Shown here piece after piece: positions 34,060-45,400 of a stretch of DNA of 64,000 nucleotides (its first letter is position 1; the number at the start of each line of letters is the position of its first letter). The notes under the pieces were generated by a model, which worked only from the letters and a program-made list of their open reading frames with translations, made no database searches and was not told the origin of the DNA. The stretch spans positions 310,001 to 374,000 of the forward strand of contig NZ_CZQA01000009.1 in assembly GCF_001458735.1 (NCBI RefSeq), given 5' to 3'. The stretch is from Candidatus Nitrospira nitrosa. Its GTDB lineage: Bacteria; Nitrospirota; Nitrospiria; Nitrospirales; Nitrospiraceae. The translations under genes were made by a program, and so were the position numbers.

Positions 34060-35598
34060 TTATGGTGCCTGTTGTGTTGCACCCGTTCTCACCAACCCCG
34101 CCAGAAATTTTGTGAATGGCTTGATGTCGCCCTCGACGCTGGCGCGTTCGAGCGCAGTTAGGTAGTCGGCGCGGCGCTCCAGCGGAATGACGGTCCAGGG
34201 ATAGCCGCCGGAGGCCAGCATGAGATTCATCAGGAACCGGCCTATGCGCCCGTTCCCATCCATGTAGGGATGGATATAGACGAACATGAAATGTCCGAGG
34301 ACCACACGAACGGAAGGCTCGTTCTCCTGTTGCAACAATTCAAAGAATGCGGGCATGAGTTGGCGCACGGCTTCGACGTTCGGCGGCGTATGCATGGAGC
34401 GCCGGATATAGACCGGCCCGTTGCGGTATCCGGCCAGATCGGCGGGGCGCAGAATGCCCGCCCTCACGCTGGGGCCGAACAATTCGCGGTACCACTTGAC
34501 GTGGTCGTGGTCGGCGATGCGCCCGGCGTTTTCGCCGCGCAGGACCTGTTCGATACTCCGCTTGACCGCCTGGAACGTCTGCCAGTAGCCGCGTGCGGCC
34601 AGCGCATTGCGCTGATCCTGGTCTCCCTGGTCACTGTCAGGGTTCCAGTGACCGGTGCGGACTTTCTCGATAAGCGCCGCGCTGACTTTGTAGCCTTCGA
34701 TGGACAGTGAATTGTAGGCATCGTTCACATAGATTTCCTCTACCCGTTTCAAGTACGCAGCGACATTCGCGGGACGCCCCGGCGCGTCCGGGAACAGGCG
34801 GCGCACGTCATCACGCATACGTGCCCAGTCCATGCGCATCCGGTTGACGTAGGGAGAACTCTCCCGCGTGCCGAATACAACGGGTGAGGGGGTCTCGAAC
34901 GGATCGCTCTCGCTCACCGTATATCCGGCGGCCTGCATCGCACCCAGAATCTCATCGGCGATCCTGTCACGTCCGATATTGCGAAACGCCCCCGCCAGCC
35001 GCCCGGCGATAATACTGTGCCCGCCTTCCAGCAAGCGGCTGAGCAGGCCGGACGCATCCTCTACCATGGCCAGCGCCGCACGCATCTCGGTGGGGTGTGC
35101 GGCAAAGTGTGCTTGCGAGCAGCCCAGCAATGCGGCATGCAATTGATAGAGCCGCACCCCGTCTTTCACGGTCCGGTCGGCGGCAGGCGGCAATTCAAGG
35201 CGAACGTCAAACACCGACGTGTCGTGAAGCAGTTCGGTCGGCTTGTTGTTCCCACGCGGGGAACGCACCAGCAACTGGCGCGGCACCGTCCAGTTGCCCG
35301 TGTGCAGACTGATAGATTGCTCGGGGCTGACACACCAGTTTTTTGCAAACCGGGATTCCAAATAGGAGGTGCAAAACGCCCAGAACGAGGCGTACCAGGA
35401 GGTACTTTCTCCTGGTGGCTCGTCCGGTCGGCACGGGATGTACCAGCCCTTCATCACTTCCCGGATAAACCCGGCTTTGAGCAACCGCTCCCGGTACGTG
35501 CGAGTCATGTCGCGGGCCCGAAGCGCAACCCGGCCCTCATCCTGAAGCTTCTTCAGCACGGCTAGCGAAGCGGCGAGTTTGTCGGCGGGCGTGGCCAT
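34060..35598 (-). CDS. Fic-domain AMP-transferase with AbiEi-like N-terminal domain
   Basis: A 512-residue fusion. Residues about 1-190 resemble AbiEi-type antitoxins/regulators: a winged helix (RERLLKAGFIREVMKGWYIP) then VSPEQSISLHTGNWTVPRQL. The Fic core (about 285-500) has the catalytic loop HPYMDGNGRIGRF (His about 445) and an N-terminal inhibitory helix with NSLSIEGY, an S-x-x-x-E-G match (about residue 300). Fic enzymes usually add AMP to Ser/Thr/Tyr hydroxyls; with the inhibitory motif present it is probably self-restrained. It lies beside a recombination hotspot, consistent with a defence or toxin-antitoxin role. ATG with AGGAA upstream. Confidence 0.88.
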   Translation of the reverse strand: MATPADKLAASLAVLKKLQDEGRVALRARDMTRTYRERLLKAGFIREVMKGWYIPCRPDEPPGESTSWYASFWAFCTSYLESRFAKNWCVSPEQSISLHTGNWTVPRQLLVRSPRGNNKPTELLHDTSVFDVRLELPPAADRTVKDGVRLYQLHAALLGCSQAHFAAHPTEMRAALAMVEDASGLLSRLLEGGHSIIAGRLAGAFRNIGRDRIADEILGAMQAAGYTVSESDPFETPSPVVFGTRESSPYVNRMRMDWARMRDDVRRLFPDAPGRPANVAAYLKRVEEIYVNDAYNSLSIEGYKVSAALIEKVRTGHWNPDSDQGDQDQRNALAARGYWQTFQAVKRSIEQVLRGENAGRIADHDHVKWYRELFGPSVRAGILRPADLAGYRNGPVYIRRSMHTPPNVEAVRQLMPAFFELLQQENEPSVRVVLGHFMFVYIHPYMDGNGRIGRFLMNLMLASGGYPWTVIPLERRADYLTALERASVEGDIKPFTKFLAGLVRTGATQQAP

Positions 35599-35923
35599 CG
35601 ATAGATTCCTGATACTCGGTTTTTGTGCCGTACAACTTCTAGGCCATTAAGCCTTACAACATTTAGGTTTTTGCGTCAATTTATTTCTAGGCTATTCGGT
35701 CACGCTGGGCTCCTGCGCATCCAATCAGTGGAGGGTTGGTCACGGATGGGGTTCCAGAGGGGCGCTGGGCCCCTTGGTCGATGGAGGTGCAGGAGGAGCG
35801 CGAAGGCTCCTCTTGCGAGTAATAAAACGACGATACGTTTGACCGGTGCGACGGTGGGCTCAATGCCCCAGGAGCAACATAGCCTCGGGGGAATGCAACG
35901 GGGACGCGGCCAGCGGGTCCCCT

Positions 35924-36401
<478 letters not shown>

Positions 36402-36416
36402 ACTCAAATATTTCAA

Positions 36417-37538
36417 CTACTTGGAGGAATGACCCTCAACGGCCATGTCGCTTGGTGTTATTAGGGTGTTAACGTCAAGGTACTTTTGCACCTTCACAGC
36501 AGCATCCGTCAAGTCTTTCTCTTCGATTGAGTTGTATCGCTTCCACATCTTCTCAGACTTGTGCCCCACGATCTTCATCGCGGTTGCTGTATCAACACCG
36601 GCGCGTCGTAGGTTTGTCGATGCACAATGACGGAGATCATGGAATCTAAAGTCAGTGATTCCGGCGTCTCTCAACGCGGTCCTGAAGGACCGGCTAATAC
36701 GTTGAAGCGGTCGGCCCTTGTAGGTGAACACGTGGTTGTTCGTCAGACGGCGAATTTTGGCCAAGCGTTGGAGGGTTGATCGAACGTCTGCGGTCATGGG
36801 AACACGCCGTCCGGTTTTGGTCTTGGTGTCTTGACTTCGAAGGGTGATGAATCCCCGACGGAGATCAACACGGTCCCAGGTGAGAGACACAATCTCCCCG
36901 AACCGTTGGCCGAGTTGATAGGCCGTCAAAAGCACCGGGCGGAGGTGTGGCTTCGCGGCCTGATGTAATCGGCCCCATTCTTCTTCCGTGAGCACCCGAT
37001 CCCGTTCGTTCTGGGGGTTGGGTATGGTTACCCGTGAAGCAGGGTTAGCCTGGAGCAGTCCTCGCTTGATCGCTACGTTCAAGCAATGCTTCAGGGCGAT
37101 GTGATCATGGTTGATGGTCTGAGTGCTGGCCCTTTTTCCGTTTGGCTTCTTTCTTTGGCTGCGGAAGGCTTCTATGTCTTCCGGTCGGATCTCAGAGAGG
37201 ATCCGATGACCGAAGAAGGGTATGAGATGGGTGTTGATGCTATGGGATCGGCCCGCGAACGAACGGAGGCCCTTAACGGTTTCCAGCTCCAGGTACGCCT
37301 TCGCCCATTCTTTAAAGAGGATCGGCTTGGCTTGTTCGGTCTTCTCGTGGCCGAGGAGGAGTCGTGTCCTGATGGTGGCTTCCATCTCCTTGGCAACAGT
37401 CTTATTGAGACACCCCACCTTCCAGCGTTTCCAACGGGCACCGGGTACACCACTCGCGAGAGCCAATGATTTTCCGTCCGCACTTTCGATCACCGGAAAT
37501 TCCACATAGTAACTATCGTGCCGCTTAGTGAGTCCCAT
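36417..37538 (-). CDS. int: tyrosine site-specific integrase
   Basis: A 373-residue phage-type integrase. N-terminal arm domain (about 1-60), core-binding SAM-like domain (about 65-165, including INTHLIPFFGHRILSEIRPE), catalytic domain from about 185. Catalytic residues visible: Arg in LGQRFGEIVSLTW (about 211), Lys in the beta hairpin region (TKTKTGRRVPM), His-x-x-Arg in FHDLRHCAST (about 302), His in VGHKSEK and the nucleophile Tyr in MWKRYNSI (about 335). All are intact, so it is probably active. It cuts and rejoins DNA at att sites. The start (GGAGAGAC upstream) lies inside the end of the excisionase-like gene. Confidence 0.92.
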   Translation of the reverse strand: MGLTKRHDSYYVEFPVIESADGKSLALASGVPGARWKRWKVGCLNKTVAKEMEATIRTRLLLGHEKTEQAKPILFKEWAKAYLELETVKGLRSFAGRSHSINTHLIPFFGHRILSEIRPEDIEAFRSQRKKPNGKRASTQTINHDHIALKHCLNVAIKRGLLQANPASRVTIPNPQNERDRVLTEEEWGRLHQAAKPHLRPVLLTAYQLGQRFGEIVSLTWDRVDLRRGFITLRSQDTKTKTGRRVPMTADVRSTLQRLAKIRRLTNNHVFTYKGRPLQRISRSFRTALRDAGITDFRFHDLRHCASTNLRRAGVDTATAMKIVGHKSEKMWKRYNSIEEKDLTDAAVKVQKYLDVNTLITPSDMAVEGHSSK

Positions 37539-37722
37539 GGCTGTCTCTCCGTGGTGTGATCGTGTGTTGATCGATCCAGGCGTCCAGCTGAGCCTGCTTG
37601 AACTTTACCAGCCGCCCGATTTTGACATACCCAAGTTTTCTGGCGGAGACCCATCCGTACAGAGTCAATTTGGATATGCCTAAATACTTCGCGGCCTCAT
37701 CCATTGTCAAAAGGTTATTCAT
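37525..37722 (-). CDS. xis: excisionase/MerR-like DNA-binding protein
   Basis: A 65-residue protein with one winged helix-turn-helix of the excisionase type: LTMDEAAKYLGISKLTLYGW, then VKIGRLVKFKQAQLDAWI. Such proteins bind att DNA and steer the integrase toward excision. Its last 14 bases overlap the integrase start, so the pair is one operon. No clear Shine-Dalgarno. It is small but complete for the family; xis is used as a functional guess. Confidence 0.8.
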   Translation of the reverse strand: MNNLLTMDEAAKYLGISKLTLYGWVSARKLGYVKIGRLVKFKQAQLDAWIDQHTITPRRDSHGTH

Positions 37723-38042
37723 AGCGCTTTTGGGTAAGCCTTTCCTTCATGGACTACCAATGAGGTCGAGTGCGCTGAGCGACCCTCTGCACACCTCTCG
37801 CGAGTGGCACTTATGAGAGGGTTCAGAATTATTCACCATACCGAAAAGGTAGGGGGCCGCAGAAAGGAAAGGACTTCTCCAAAGTGACCGTCACGGTCCA
37901 TACTCATTGACTACTGACTACCCCTGAGCACGAAACATCTGCAGAATCTATAGAAGAAGTCACCGTAGCAGTACACTCCGATGACAAGCACGTGATGCAA
38001 GATTGTCAGTTACCGAGAAGGGAAACTTATGAGGACGAGATG

Positions 38043-38396
38043 ATAACAAGAACACTGCCCGACGAGCTCATGGATGAAATTCGCACGTAAGAGGGAGCGT
38101 ACCCGGTGACGGTTGGCGTCCATGACGTTCCGTTCACGAAATGTGACTGGACCACTGCGAGAGTGCTCGTGGTCCTGTCCTTCTCACTCTCAGAAACGGG
38201 CCGGGAGATCGTATCGAATGTTGGCTCAGATGTCTGGATCAAGATAAAGTCTGTGATAGAACATCTTCACCAGTCGGCAGGCTCTTACGACAGGCTGGAT
38301 GTACAATTTACTCTACAAGTGAGCACTACGGCCTCGGTCAGCGTCGATGTGAACATACATAAAGTTTTTGCAACTCTGCCAACGCAAGTGTCATAA
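38043..38396 (+). pseudogene. interrupted hypothetical coding sequence
   Basis: A plus-strand frame reads ITRTLPDELMDEIRT, a TAA stop at 38088, then continues in the same frame EGAYPVTVGVHDVPF to 38396. The second part, with SETGREIVSNVGSDVWIKIK and a following strand repeat, looks like a small folded protein. It may be a gene broken by a premature stop, or a short gene starting at the GTG at 38106. I do not recognise it. Confidence 0.3.
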
Positions 38397-38426
38397 CAGC
38401 TCACCTACCTCACAGAGGAAATCTTA

Positions 38427-38632
38427 TCAGGCCGCCTGCAAGGTTCTTCGGTAACCCTTCTGCTTTGAAAGAATGGCATTGAGAAAGAAAGCTTTTCTGC
38501 GCCCTTCACGGTTCTGCCGTCCCCATGCCACTTGAAATGTCCGAAGAACCCGCGGAGACGTGATCGTCGCCTCTTTCCATTTCAGCTTGTCCTGAGGACA
38601 TAAACTGGATTTCTCAGACCTAAAACTAGGGA
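38427..38632 (-). other. possible coding remnant
   Basis: A minus-strand open stretch of about 68 codons without a start, reading DKLKWKEATITSPRVLRTFQ and then NREGRRKAFFLNAILSKQKG before a stop. Composition and the charged/aromatic pattern look protein-like, as a C-terminal remnant of an unknown gene. Evidence is only pattern. Confidence 0.25.
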
Positions 38633-38727
38633 TCCATTACAAGACAAAGACTTACAATAGCCGACCAGGTATTGCACAGCACCAAAATGTGAAACGAGAA
38701 AACCAGCGTTTGACCAAGCATACGAAA

Positions 38728-39498
38728 TCAACGGTACTCAGTTAGAGCAAGTTCCGAGGGTTCTTCTGCGTGACACTCCCAGAAGCTCCAAGAATAGTCC
38801 ATGGAGATCACTTGATACTCGGTTCGTTTGATGAACCCCGCGTATTCCTCGAGCATCAATTCCTCTACTGGGCACGAATAGGCAATAAGGACACGATGTC
38901 CGCTGGCCGCTTGGAAGCGACGCAGATTCTCAGCGACGTGCTTGAATACTGGCCCCAGAAATGGCCGGTACATGTAAATGAGAAGGTTCGTGTTCGGAAA
39001 CACGAAATCCGCCGCATTGACACAACATACCCGAATATTTCTGCAGAGCAGCTGCTGCATTCCATCGGACAAATACCGCTCCACGTTGGTTTCCGCCACA
39101 TCACAATGCAATGGAGACAGCTCCACCCCGATCACTTCTTTAAAAGGGAGTTGAGCCGCCACAATCAGGGTGCGACCTTTCCCACAGCCCAGGTCTACAA
39201 ACGAATAGGCATTGAGATCGAGCCCCTTCGTCGTGTTGTTCAAAATATGCCGAATGACAACCTCTCTCGTTGGGACATAGCCTACCGCCAGGCTCCGGGC
39301 CGTCTCATCTGCGATACCGGCATCGGACGACTCCGTGACACCGGACGTCACGACCCCATATTTTTTATCGAAGTCATCGTGAGGTTTTTGGCTCAAGAGA
39401 TACAGAATAATCTCCTTGAGCGTCTCCCAGAATCCGAAGACTCGATACGTATTCATCACGATCTTGAACTTGCCCCCGGTGTCAGGGTTGTACTGCAT
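38728..39498 (-). CDS. class I SAM-dependent methyltransferase (DOT1-like type)
   Basis: A 256-residue enzyme. SAM-binding motif I is FVDLGCGKGRTLIVAA (about 101-116), followed by GVELSPLHC (about 125-133). The N-terminal FDKKYGVVTSG and PTREVVIRHIL segments match a bacterial family related in fold to DOT1-like methyltransferases. The ATG at 39498 has AGGAGGAGTC upstream and overlaps the NRPS-C stop by 17 bases, so it is coupled to the synthetase. It is the last gene of the operon and probably methylates the peptide or a precursor. Which atom is methylated cannot be told. Confidence 0.8.
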   Translation of the reverse strand: MQYNPDTGGKFKIVMNTYRVFGFWETLKEIILYLLSQKPHDDFDKKYGVVTSGVTESSDAGIADETARSLAVGYVPTREVVIRHILNNTTKGLDLNAYSFVDLGCGKGRTLIVAAQLPFKEVIGVELSPLHCDVAETNVERYLSDGMQQLLCRNIRVCCVNAADFVFPNTNLLIYMYRPFLGPVFKHVAENLRRFQAASGHRVLIAYSCPVEELMLEEYAGFIKRTEYQVISMDYSWSFWECHAEEPSELALTEYR

Positions 39499-42400
39499 AT
39501 GACTCCTCCTGTGCGCGACCGCCTCGTAGCATAGACAGAATTTCACTGATGCGCTGATGAACCTGAATGCTCCGCACCACATCCGCATGCTCGCCGTGAA
39601 CCGTTTCACTCACCGCGATTCCCCTTGTACACACACTCCAATCAACCGGAGCTTTCCCGTGCTTCCGAAGAGTCGCACTGGTCCACCAGGCATGAATCGG
39701 CGCCTGAAGGGGATTCTGTACGGCCGCGCGTAGCATTCCGGCCGACTCGCGATCCAGAGCATAGGCGACTTTTAGAGCGGCGATGGACGCCTCCGATTCC
39801 TCGCGGGACAGCAGCTTTCGGTCCTGAGCCCATCGAATCCCATATTCCACCCGATCCTCATCGCCCAACCGTTTCAGAGCATCGCTGAGAGCCTGCCGCT
39901 CGACCTCTGGCACAGCCAGGAAGGCCTCTCTACGGTCTCCCTGGATATAGTGGAGCAGTTCTTCCTCGACCGAATCCGTAGAATCCGACATGGTTTGAAA
40001 TTGCGTGTCCAGAATGCCGAGGAAATTGACCGATTGTCCTTGTCGTTCCAGCTGTTGCGCAACAGCCAAAGCGATGGCTCCCCCATTAGACCATCCGAGC
40101 AAGAGATACGGCCCGTCTTTCTGCCTATCTCGAATGATCACGGCATAGCGTGCGGCAATCAGATCCATCGACAGACGATTCCAGGGTTCTGAGAAGATCC
40201 AGCCCAACGGTAATCCATACACCGGCTGCTCCTGGCCCAGCGAATAGGCAACCGATTGATACGCCGCGACGTGCGTCCCGGTCGGATCGAAACAAAAAAG
40301 CGGCGCGCCCTCTCGTCCGGCCTGAAGCACCACGAATGGAGAAGATGCCGCCTCGGCTTGGCCGGAGATCCGTTCCACCAAACCCGCCACCGTCGGGGCC
40401 TGAAAGAGGTCAAGCAGCGCGATCGGATTTCCGATTATCCTCTGGATGCGCGATACGAGCTGCACCGCCGTCAACGAATGACCTCCGAGATCGAAGAAGT
40501 TGTCGTGAATTCCTACTTGCGGCAGGCCAAGCACCTCCGCCCACTCGCGCGCCAACCTCGTTTCCATGTCCGTGCGGGGTGCAACGAACGTCTGTAGCGA
40601 ACCCCGGAGGTCGGGTTCGGGTAATGATCGCCTGTCGACTTTACCGTTGGCATTGCGAGGCAACGACTCCAGCACGACGATAGTGGACGGCACCATATAA
40701 TCGGGCACTCGCTCGCGCAGAAATTCGTGCAGCGTTTCATGAGAGGCGCCTCCCGCCACATACGCGACGAGCCGTTTATCCCCTCCGACATCTTCTTTGA
40801 CCACGACGACAGCCTCGTGCACCTCCGGATGCTCGAGCAGCTGTGCCTCAACCTCTCCTAGCTCAATCCTGAAACCGCGAACCTTGACCTGATGATCCAT
40901 GCGACCGAGAAACTGAATGTCTCCGTTCGGTAAGTACTTGGCCGTATCACCTGTTCGATACAGGCGCGCGCCTGGTTCGCAGGCGAACGGATGGGGAATG
41001 AAGGCCTCTGCCGTCTTGGCCGAATCGCACAAATACCCTCGCCCGACACCGACTCCGGCCACGCACAATTCCCCCACGACTCCGATCGGCAGAGGCTTCA
41101 ATGACGGAGAGAGCACGTAGAGCTCGATGTTGGGTACCGGCCTGCCTACTGGCATGAAAGTTACATGTTCCTCCGGAATCTGCGTCACAGGATACAACGC
41201 GACATCATCCGCACATTCCGCCGGCCCATAGGCGTTGATCAGCGGAACTACTGGGTACCGGGCAAGCCAACGCCGGCAAAGCGATGCAGGTAGCGCCTCT
41301 CCGGTCGGTAATACCATCCGCAGCCGTACGAGCGCCGGTTCGCTCTCGCCGCTATTGGCTGCCATATCGAGCATGCCCTGCAGCATCGCCGGCACGGCCT
41401 CGAGGATTGTGACACCTGCCGCCTCCACATGATGAAGCAGCCGTCCCGGGTCATGCGCGATGTCGTCCGGAACGATGCAAACCCGTCCACCGCACAACAG
41501 CGGAGCCAGAAACTGCCAGATGGAAATATCGAAACACTGGGATGCGGTCTGGGCGATCACGTCGTCCGCGGTCAACTCAAGCGTCTGCAATTTCCCCCAG
41601 AGATGATTGAGCATCCCACGATGCTCGACGATCGCGCCCTTGGGAGTCCCGGTGGAGCCGGAGGTATAGATCACATAGGCGGCGCCCCGTGGATGAACAG
41701 AGGTGAAAGGATTCATCTCGTCGTTCACCGATGACTGGGTCTCTTCCATCGTGAGAAGAGTCGACGGCTCATGCTCCGACAGACCTTCCTGCAGCGGCAT
41801 CACGCGTTGCCGAGAGGTCTCCGTGGTCAACAACACACGCGGTCGGCTTTCAGCGAGCATATGCCTCAGTCGGTGATCCGGATGCCCTGTATCGAGTGGC
41901 AGATACATACCGCCTGTCTTGACGATCCCCAGCAGCATCGCCAAGAAGTCGAGATTTCTGTCACCTAAGACCGCCACGACCATTTCCGGCTCCACGCCCT
42001 TGAGCCGCAACGCATGGGCGACTCGGTTCGCACGACGATTCAACTCCTGATAGGTCACCCGACGATCCATGCAGACAGCGGCCACGCGATCCGGCGTCGC
42101 CGATGCCTGCGCTTCGAACAGCTGCGCAAAAGACCGATCCGGCAATGATAGTCGTGGTCCCACGTTCCAGTCGGTCAGCAAACGTTGCTTCTCGTCGGTC
42201 AACAGCCGCAAATCCTCAATCGTGGTATCGGGCTGCACGGCCATGCCTTGAAGGATCAATTCATAGTGCCGGAGCATGCGCATGACACTGTCGGCGGAAA
42301 ACAGATCGCTGTTGTATTCCATCGACGCCGTCAGCCCGGCTTCGTTTTCGCACAGAGACAACGTCAGATCGAACTTGGCCGTCAGCGGCTCCACATCCAC

Positions 42401-45400
42401 CGTGGCAATCTGGAGTCCCGGAACGGCCAACTCGGAGGTGGGCGCATTTTGTAGTTCAAACATGACTTGAAAAATCGGCGAGTAACTGACGTCACGCACA
42501 GGCTGCAGCACCTCGACCAGTTTTTCAAACGGTACGTCCTGATGCGTGTATGCGCCCAGACAGACCTGTCGGACCAGCGCCAGGAGCTCGCGGATCGTCT
42601 GACTCCCCGACAAGTCGGCCCGCAGCGCCAGCGTATTCACGAAGAAACCGATCAGCCCTTCGATCTCGCTACGAGTGCGGTTGGCAATCGGAGATCCGAC
42701 GACGAGGTCAGGCCGGCCGGTATATTTGAACAATAAGGCATAGAACCCGGCCAGCAAGGTCATGAACAACGTGACGCCCTCGCGTCGGCTGAGCTCGGTC
42801 ATCGCTGAGGACAGTTCGGGCGACAACGACACAGTGAGCGAAGCCCCATGGGAGGTTTGGACCGGAGGTCGCGGATGATCCATCAAAAGGTTCAGCGGCT
42901 CGAGCGCATCTGCCAATCGCTTCTTCCAATAGTCGAGTTGGCGATCTAAGCGCGTACCCGACAGCCATTGTCGCTGCCAGATGGCGAAATCCGCGTATTG
43001 AACCGGGAGTTCCGGAAGTGCCGCCGGTCTGCTTTGGACCTGAGCGACATAGAGCTCGGTCATCTCCCGCACGAGAATATGTGAAGACCAGGCATCGGAC
43101 ACGATGTGGTGCATCGTCAACAATAGGACGTGTTCCTCCACGTCGAGTCTGAGCAGCGTGACGCGCAGCATGGGACCATAAGCCAACTCGAACGGACGCT
43201 GCGCTTCAGCCGTCGCAAGCCGTAAGACGGCCGCCTCCCGTTCGGATTTATCCACATGATGATCGAGCGTGACAACGGGAAGCGGCAGCGCCGTTGCCGG
43301 CGCCACGATTTGTATTGGTTGTCCGTCCGACAACGCCACCGTGGTGCGCAATACTTCGTGCCGCCGAACGAGCTCGTTGACGCTCCATTCAAGAGCCTTG
43401 ACATCGAGTGTCCCCGACAATCGGAGCGCGATCGGAAGATTGTAGGAAGCACCATCCGGTTCCAGTTGCGTCAAGACCCACAGACGCTGCTGGGAAAAGG
43501 ACAGCGGGACCGGCCCGTCATGCTGTACTCGCGAAACCGGCGGCATGTCCATGTCTCCGTCCTGCAAGCGGGCCGACTGTATGGCTTCCGCCAGTTGGGC
43601 CACCGTCGTCGCCTCGAAGAGAGTCCGCAGCGGTAGTTCCACACGAAAGACCGAGCGCACCCGTGCCATGACCTGCGTCGCCAACAATGAATGTCCGCCG
43701 AGATCAAAAAAATCGTCATGAATCCCGATCCGATCCCGCTTGAGGATGGTCGCCCAGATGCCTGTCAGCATCTCTTCCGAGGGATTACGAGGCGCCACAT
43801 AACGGCGATTCGACGCCAGATATGCCTCCGGCTCCGGCAGGAGCGCCCGATCGACTTTCCCGTTCTGATTCAATGGGAGCGCCGGCAGACAGAGCAGGGC
43901 GGTAGGAATCATGTAGTCCGGCAGACATTCCTTTAAAAACTCACGCCATCCTGCCGGTTCACCGGCAGAGTCGCGGGCTACGATATACGCAGCCAGATAT
44001 TTCTCGCCCGCTTGGCTTGCTCGCGCTGTCACGACCGCTTGTTGAATGCCGGGATGTTCGGTAAGACGCGCCTCGATTTCGCCCAATTCAATGCGGTACC
44101 CCCGGAGCTTGATCTGAAAATCGGTTCTGCCGAGGAATTCCACTGTACCGTCCGGCAGAATACGCGCCAGATCACCGGTCTTGTAGAGACGGCTTCCCGG
44201 TTGGGATGCAAAAGGATGAGGCACAAACCGTTGGGCCGTGAGATCGGGCCGTCCAAGATACCCACGCGCCAGTCCCGCCCCGCCGAGATAGAGTTCTCCG
44301 GGTATACCGACGGGTAACTGATCGAGCCGCTCGTCCAAAATATAGGCTTCTGCATTGTCGATCGGACGACCGATCGGCACGGTCGTAGAGAGTCGTACGT
44401 CTTCATGCTGCGCCTCGACCGGAAAAGTCAGGCACCCGATCGTCGTCTCCGTCGGCCCGTAATGATTCAGCAAACGACAGCGCCCGGACGCCGTTATGTG
44501 GTCGGCGAGCGCATGAGATAACACATCCCCTCCAAGGACGAGCTGCCCCCGTGGCAGCACCTCGTGGTCCTCCGCCGTCGCAAGCAACGATTGGAAATGG
44601 GCCGGCACTATCTTCAGCACGTCGATCGGATGATTGGCACAATACTCTCCGAACTTCCGTCCATCCGTGGCCGTGTCGTACCCAATCACATGCAGGCACC
44701 CGCCGGATACGAGCGACGCAAAGATCACGGTATTTCCGAGATCGGCGCTGAGGGTTGAGACGGTGGCATAACTCAGGCCGGCCTCGGCATGTACCGCTCG
44801 GCAGATGTAGCCCGTGTAGTTCACCACACCGAGATGAGTAACGGCGACGCCTTTCGGAACACCGGTCGATCCCGAGGTATAGATCACATAGGCCAGTTCC
44901 ATCGGGTGAACCATCCGATCAGGATTGCCGGACGGCTCCTCCGCAAACGCCCAGTCCTGGAAATCCAGCCCGAGCGCCGTCGTCCCGGTGGCGGGTAGGC
45001 GCTGCCGCCATTTCGCCTGCGTCAGCACGACGGCGATCCCAGCCTGCGCAATCTCAAACGTCAGGCGCACCATAGAGTTCTCCGGATCGAGCGGCACATA
45101 GGCGGCGCCGGATTTAAGTACTCCCAACAATCCGGCCACCATTTCGACCGAGCGCTCGACACACAATCCCACGAGATCGCCTTGTCCCACTCCCCTCCTG
45201 TTCAGTCCATGCGCAACCTGGTTGGCTCTGGCATTCAATTCAGCGTAGGTGAGGCGGCAGTCGCCGCAGACGACGGCGGTCGCATCAGGCCGCGCTTCGG
45301 CTTGATGTTCGAACAGAGTCACGAGAGATTGTGCAGTCTGGAGTGGATGTGCGGTGCCGTGGCCTGTGTGCAGCAATCGGCTCCGCTTGGATTCGCTCAG

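Larger units (their letters stand above)
37723..38727. other. gene-poor stretch between integrase module and NRPS operon
   Basis: About 1 kb without a convincing complete gene. It holds an interrupted plus-strand frame (38043-38396) and a protein-like minus-strand tail (38427-38632), listed separately. Base composition is more AT-rich than the NRPS genes. It looks like degraded DNA at the edge of an island. I see no repeats or tRNA fragments. Confidence 0.45.
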
